A stretch of DNA of 27,100 bases from an uncultured Lachnospiraceae bacterium (lineage in GTDB: Bacteria > Bacillota > Clostridia > Lachnospirales > Lachnospiraceae), in assembly GCA_947625995.1 (NCBI GenBank), contig CANQQN010000003.1:1-27100 (forward strand), in the 5' to 3' direction. Below the pieces are notes generated by a model that did not search any database, was not told the DNA's origin, and saw nothing but the letters and a program-made list of their open reading frames with translations. Below are positions 24,018 through 27,100 of this stretch, piece by piece (position 1 is the stretch's first letter; the number at the start of each line of letters is the position of its first letter). The position numbers were made by a program, and so were the translations under genes.

Positions 24018-24449
24018 CTATATCCCCGCCGCCTCCGTCAACTGAAGGATTTCATACGCCGCAAACAAAAACGGCGCGAAAGCGATTTTTGTACCCAGAT
24101 CCCATTTTTTCCGAAAAAGCATCCACAAAGATACCGGCGCAATAAGAAGAAGCGCAATAAGCAGCGTCTCCACATTCTGCCAGAACCCAAGATACAAGCC
24201 GCTCACCAGCAGCATAAGCCCGTCGCCTTCCCCGATCTTTTCCGGTTTGCACCGGCCTGCCGCAAAAAGCGCTGCGCCGGGAGCAAGTCCCCCAAGCGCG
24301 GAAACAGTGAAGAGCTTTCCGGAGACGATCTGTAAAAACAGTCCCCAAATTCCAAACGCCAAAAACAGCCACAGGGGAAGCTGCTTCATCCGGTGGTCGT
24401 ACACCGCACAGATCCCCAGAAATCCTGTACATCCATATTCAATCCACAT
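24018..24449 (-). CDS. Type IV prepilin peptidase, A24 family (TadV/CpaA-like)
   Basis: A 143-aa membrane aspartic protease with four to five hydrophobic segments, the short form lacking the N-methyltransferase domain. The two catalytic Asp residues are visible in VYDHRMKQLP (residue 18) and in the GxGD-type motif IGEGDGLMLL (about residue 75). It should cleave the leaders of the Flp pilin and the TadE-like proteins encoded next to it. The start at MWIEYG follows GGAGG with 5 nt spacing; a longer in-frame form lacks support. It overlaps the end of the preceding TadE-like gene by 11 bp, showing tight coupling. Confidence 0.9.
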   Translation of the reverse strand: MWIEYGCTGFLGICAVYDHRMKQLPLWLFLAFGIWGLFLQIVSGKLFTVSALGGLAPGAALFAAGRCKPEKIGEGDGLMLLVSGLYLGFWQNVETLLIALLLIAPVSLWMLFRKKWDLGTKIAFAPFLFAAYEILQLTEAAGI

Positions 24450-25419
24450 ATTCTCCTCCGGTTTCCTTTTGATTTTCTTCACAACGCTTACACAAAGGCA
24501 TGGCGGCGGCTTCCTTCAGGGGAACCATCCGTATTCCCCGTTTTAATCTGCTGCAGGACGCGGCGGAATGATACCGATTGCCCGTGGAAGTAATGTACAC
24601 ATAAGAACCGCAGTCTGCCCCGCAGCTTTCACAGGGATAATACTTTCCTCCGGACGTATTGCGGAGGCTGGGGATTTTTGCCATTGCCGTCTGCCGGACG
24701 GACAATTTCAGATGGGTACAGGTTGGATACAAGTGATACACCGTGCCGTTTTCCGTCACATAAACCATCTGATCCTTTTCTCCGGAATCAGGCGCATAAC
24801 CTGTCCATCCATGCAGGCGGCACCTTTGGGCGACAGGAATATCCGGCGCCGGCACAAGCTGCAGCGGAAATTGCAGGCGGTAGGAAACCACCAAATCTAT
24901 CATGCCTTCCCCGTCCGGCACTTTCGACAACAAAAAGGAAAGCCCTTCTGCGCCGCCGCAGATGGGAGATCGATCCAGCGCCTTTTCTCCCACGCCGGAA
25001 ATGAATTCCTTTTTTGCCTGTGCAACAGAAAATCCTCCTGTAAAAAACTTTCCTGCCACATGATCTTTTATTTTAATGGCATCGGCGACTTTTTCATAAA
25101 TATATGCTTCTCTGGCAAGCTTTCTGCCGGTCTGGTGCAAGGGTCCGATCAGCATGGCCTCCGTCTGCAGGATCTGGCCGAAGCCCAGCAAAAAGATCAT
25201 GGCCGTCAGAAAAAGGGGCAAGATCAAGGCGGCCTCTATGGTCAAAGAGCCCTTTTTTCTCTTGGCGGACAGCTTTCCCGCCTTTTTCATAAAACCCCGA
25301 AGGACAGGCAGGACTGCTCTCTTTCTTTTAAAATCCCATGAAGAAGAAGTCTTTAGATTGTCCTGAAGATGTGCCTGTTTTATTTGATTATTAGAGGTAG
25401 CCATTTTGAAAGAGAGCAT
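24439..25419 (-). CDS. TadE-like pilus protein with two C-terminal Cys-rich modules
   Basis: A 326-aa protein. Residues 54-80 (KRKKGSLTIEAALILPLFLT) form the TadE-type leader and membrane helix, with Glu five positions after the likely cleavage. A domain of about 120 residues follows. The C-terminus has two tandem copies of a module with the pattern Y-x-T-x-x-G-x-x-Y-H-x(4)-C-x-x-L-K ... C-x-x-C. In copy 1 these are H229, C234, C263 and C266; in copy 2, H284, C289, C310 and C313. Similar C-terminal modules occur on various secreted Firmicutes proteins, including nuclease-type ones, where they look metal-binding. The ATG at 25419 follows AAGGA; ATG 25290 would remove 43 residues and is a possible alternative. 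It starts 27 bp after the preceding gene. Confidence 0.85.
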   Translation of the reverse strand: MLSFKMATSNNQIKQAHLQDNLKTSSSWDFKRKRAVLPVLRGFMKKAGKLSAKRKKGSLTIEAALILPLFLTAMIFLLGFGQILQTEAMLIGPLHQTGRKLAREAYIYEKVADAIKIKDHVAGKFFTGGFSVAQAKKEFISGVGEKALDRSPICGGAEGLSFLLSKVPDGEGMIDLVVSYRLQFPLQLVPAPDIPVAQRCRLHGWTGYAPDSGEKDQMVYVTENGTVYHLYPTCTHLKLSVRQTAMAKIPSLRNTSGGKYYPCESCGADCGSYVYITSTGNRYHSAASCSRLKRGIRMVPLKEAAAMPLCKRCEENQKETGGEYVD

Positions 25420-25446
25420 TCCTGTCTGTCCTTCTTTCTTTTGATT

Positions 25447-26997
25447 TCAGTCTTCCGTCATATATGCCCCGGCAGTTTCCACCGTAAAGATCCCCCCGTA
25501 TGCTTTTTGCCGGGAAAACGGGAACGAGAGAAACAAAGGCCGTAAGCGGAAAGTGATCTTTACCTCTGCCCGGCAGATCAGAGCGTCAGCCAAAAATCCC
25601 CGGTTTCCCGCCTGTTTCTGCATATTTTGTTCGATGAGATCCAGACTACGGAGTGTCAGTATGGTTTCCTTTTCTCCGTAAAGCAACAACCGCAGGTAAT
25701 CTTCGTAGGCAAGTCCCCCTTCCTGCACGCTGCCCTCTTTGGGAAAATCCGATACCAGTTTTTCCATGTCCGCAAGCTCCATCTGCCATGTGGCGGCAGA
25801 TTTTACCGGAACCACAGTCCCGCCGGCCAACAGATTCCTCACATCCAAAATGCTCTCCGCATAGGCCCACGCAAGAAGGATCCCGTACTTTACCGCCTTG
25901 GAAAGCGGGGCGACGCCGGCAAGCCCCGTCACCGCAAGGGCCGCGGTTTCTGCTTGTGTCTGTTTTGCAGGATCCGTCATCAGATATGCAAAATTCACGG
26001 CCTCCCGCAAAATCAGCAGCCTGTGGGTTACCGATTTCAGATTTTCCAGATCCGATCTTTTCCCTGCGATCACGTATTCCAATTCATAGGACAGCGCCTT
26101 CCCTTCCGGGAGCGACAGCTTTTTTTCACCTGTATAGCAAGAAAACTTGCTCATCAAATATTCATGGAACAGTACCTTTTCCTCTGTTTCCCGCAAAAAA
26201 TCCTCACGGTCTTCCGGCTCTGCGTTGCCTACAGACAATTCCCGGCCGGAGACCAGCCCAGAGGAAGGGAGCGCTTTTTCTGACAAAGATATGCCGGAAG
26301 GCAACACGGCGCTTAAGATTCCCCGTTTTTTCAACTCTTTTATAAATGTGACCGGATTGAACGCCTCTTCCCCGTCCGGCGTCTGAAGCGTACCTGCGCC
26401 GCCCATATTTCCCGCGTCTGCATCCTCTGCCCCGCCGCCTTCTTTTTCCAGTTGCTCGATTTCCTTTTCACTGGCTGCCTCTCTCTCTTCATAGGCCTTT
26501 TGTATCTCGTCAAGATCCAACGGATCCTCCTCCCATGATTTCAGCTTTTCAAGCAGCTGCCCGGCAACGGCAGTCTTCATCGTATCCGCTGCCTGCCGGC
26601 GGTACTCCCGGCAGGCATGATCGGTTGCCGCAGTGTAGGAAGTCAGCCTGCAGTCGGTCACGTCCACTCTCCAGAAATCGGTATTTTTCAGCAGTATGTG
26701 TCCGCGCTCCGGCTGCAGATTGTAGGTCATGTATTCCCGCAGGCGTTCCGTAAGCGTTTCTCCCGCAAAAATTCCGGTGTCATAACCGCCGCTGATAAAA
26801 AACAGGTCATAGCTTTCCATCAGCATCCGATGATATTCCGAAAAAAGCGAATCCATCCCCGAGTCCACCGCTGCCTGCGCCTGTATCCTGCTGCCCAAAA
26901 CACGAACAGATTCTCCGATCATACACACAAAAGCCAGTATACCCGTAAGAATCAGGCAGAAAAAAACCGTCAGCATTCCCGGCACTTTCTTTTTCAC
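25447..26997 (-). CDS. DUF5702-like tad-locus protein, N-terminally anchored
   Basis: This 516-aa protein has an N-terminal hydrophobic helix (MLTVFFCLILTGILAFVCMI) after a basic leader. A large extracytoplasmic region follows, rich in helices, with a charged Glu-rich segment around residues 160-190. Its position between the Flp pilin and the TadE genes, its size and its N-terminus match the DUF5702 proteins of clostridial tad loci. Their precise role in pilus assembly is not known. GTG 26997 was chosen because GGAGG lies 8 nt upstream; an ATG five codons earlier (27012) has no ribosome binding site but is possible. A hydrophobic stretch near residue 355-390 (ETAALAVTGLAGVAPLSKAV) may be a second membrane segment. 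Confidence 0.82.
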   Translation of the reverse strand: MKKKVPGMLTVFFCLILTGILAFVCMIGESVRVLGSRIQAQAAVDSGMDSLFSEYHRMLMESYDLFFISGGYDTGIFAGETLTERLREYMTYNLQPERGHILLKNTDFWRVDVTDCRLTSYTAATDHACREYRRQAADTMKTAVAGQLLEKLKSWEEDPLDLDEIQKAYEEREAASEKEIEQLEKEGGGAEDADAGNMGGAGTLQTPDGEEAFNPVTFIKELKKRGILSAVLPSGISLSEKALPSSGLVSGRELSVGNAEPEDREDFLRETEEKVLFHEYLMSKFSCYTGEKKLSLPEGKALSYELEYVIAGKRSDLENLKSVTHRLLILREAVNFAYLMTDPAKQTQAETAALAVTGLAGVAPLSKAVKYGILLAWAYAESILDVRNLLAGGTVVPVKSAATWQMELADMEKLVSDFPKEGSVQEGGLAYEDYLRLLLYGEKETILTLRSLDLIEQNMQKQAGNRGFLADALICRAEVKITFRLRPLFLSFPFSRQKAYGGIFTVETAGAYMTED

Positions 26998-27022
26998 CTT
27001 TACTTCCTCCATAAACGCCGGT

Positions 27023-27100
27023 TTAAATGGTATTGCTCTGGGACGTGATCTTTGAGAAGATTCTGTTTACCAGCGCAGTCAGCTGATTCTTAAAGATAAT
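27023..27100 (-). CDS. Flp-like type IVb pilin, C-terminal fragment (runs off window)
   Basis: The last 25 codons of a minus-strand gene are present, ending in TAA at 27023-27025. The sequence IIFKNQLTALVNRIFSKITS resembles the C-terminal end of small Flp-type pilins from Clostridia, where a hydrophobic helix is followed by FK.QLT.LVN.IF. With the DUF5702-like, TadE-like and prepilin peptidase genes downstream, this is probably the pilin of the locus. The N-terminus with the cleavage site is outside the window. Confidence 0.6.
   Translation of the reverse strand: MIFKNQLTALVNRIFSKITSQSNTI

Noticed and set aside
1..27100. tRNA genes, CRISPR arrays, insertion sequences, riboswitches
   Set aside because: No cloverleaf, regularly spaced repeats, transposase-like frame or known riboswitch core was seen in the intergenic regions.

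Overview
The window reads as chromosomal DNA of a low-to-mid G+C Gram-positive anaerobe of the Clostridia, most likely a Lachnospiraceae-type organism. This is inferred from strong AGGAGG-type ribosome binding sites, lipoprotein signal peptides, the short form of adenosylhomocysteinase, and a Firmicutes-style tad (type IVb pilus) locus with FHA, TadE, prepilin peptidase and DUF5702-like genes. No tRNA, rRNA, CRISPR array or complete insertion sequence was seen.

Layout. Positions 1-2534 (minus strand) hold the start of a D-2-hydroxyacid dehydrogenase that runs off the edge and may be frameshifted, glucose-6-phosphate isomerase with its own promoter, and an unknown membrane protein. Positions 2734-5023 (plus strand) hold adenosylhomocysteinase and a small DUF11-repeat protein without a signal peptide, preceded by a 14-bp perfect hairpin; a good terminator follows. 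Positions 5333-7384 are an A+T-richer cassette: a beta-class DNA methyltransferase and a PD-ExK restriction endonuclease overlapping by 4 nt, driven by one strong promoter. It looks like an acquired type II restriction-modification system.

Positions 7497-11840 (minus strand) carry a 75-aa orphan with a C-terminal membrane segment, a lipoprotein cyclophilin, a membrane-anchored beta-propeller protein and an ECF sigma factor. The sigma factor and propeller genes overlap by 4 nt, which suggests that the propeller protein may sense signals for, or restrain, the sigma factor. Positions 11984-15213 form a divergent sugar-acid-type module. An SDR dehydrogenase and an enolase-superfamily enzyme are transcribed leftward. 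A second, different enolase-superfamily enzyme is transcribed rightward. Their two promoters have -35 boxes only 20 bp apart.

Positions 15378-20704 (minus strand) are a common Firmicutes housekeeping run: peptidyl-tRNA hydrolase, Mfd, then a PrsA/SurA-type lipoprotein with its own promoter. Positions 20831-27100 hold an amidohydrolase and the distal end of a tad pilus locus. In order of transcription this is the tail of a Flp-like pilin, a DUF5702-like protein, a TadE-like protein with two added Cys-rich modules, a prepilin peptidase, a TadE-like pseudopilin and an FHA protein. A small XRE-type regulator gene lies in the opposite orientation inside the locus and overlaps the TadE gene tail to tail.

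The parts most worth a second look are the Cys-rich modules on the TadE-like protein, the repeat-flanked XRE gene within the tad locus, the ECF sigma/propeller pair, the divergent enolase-superfamily module, and the restriction-modification cassette with a non-canonical methyltransferase motif IV.
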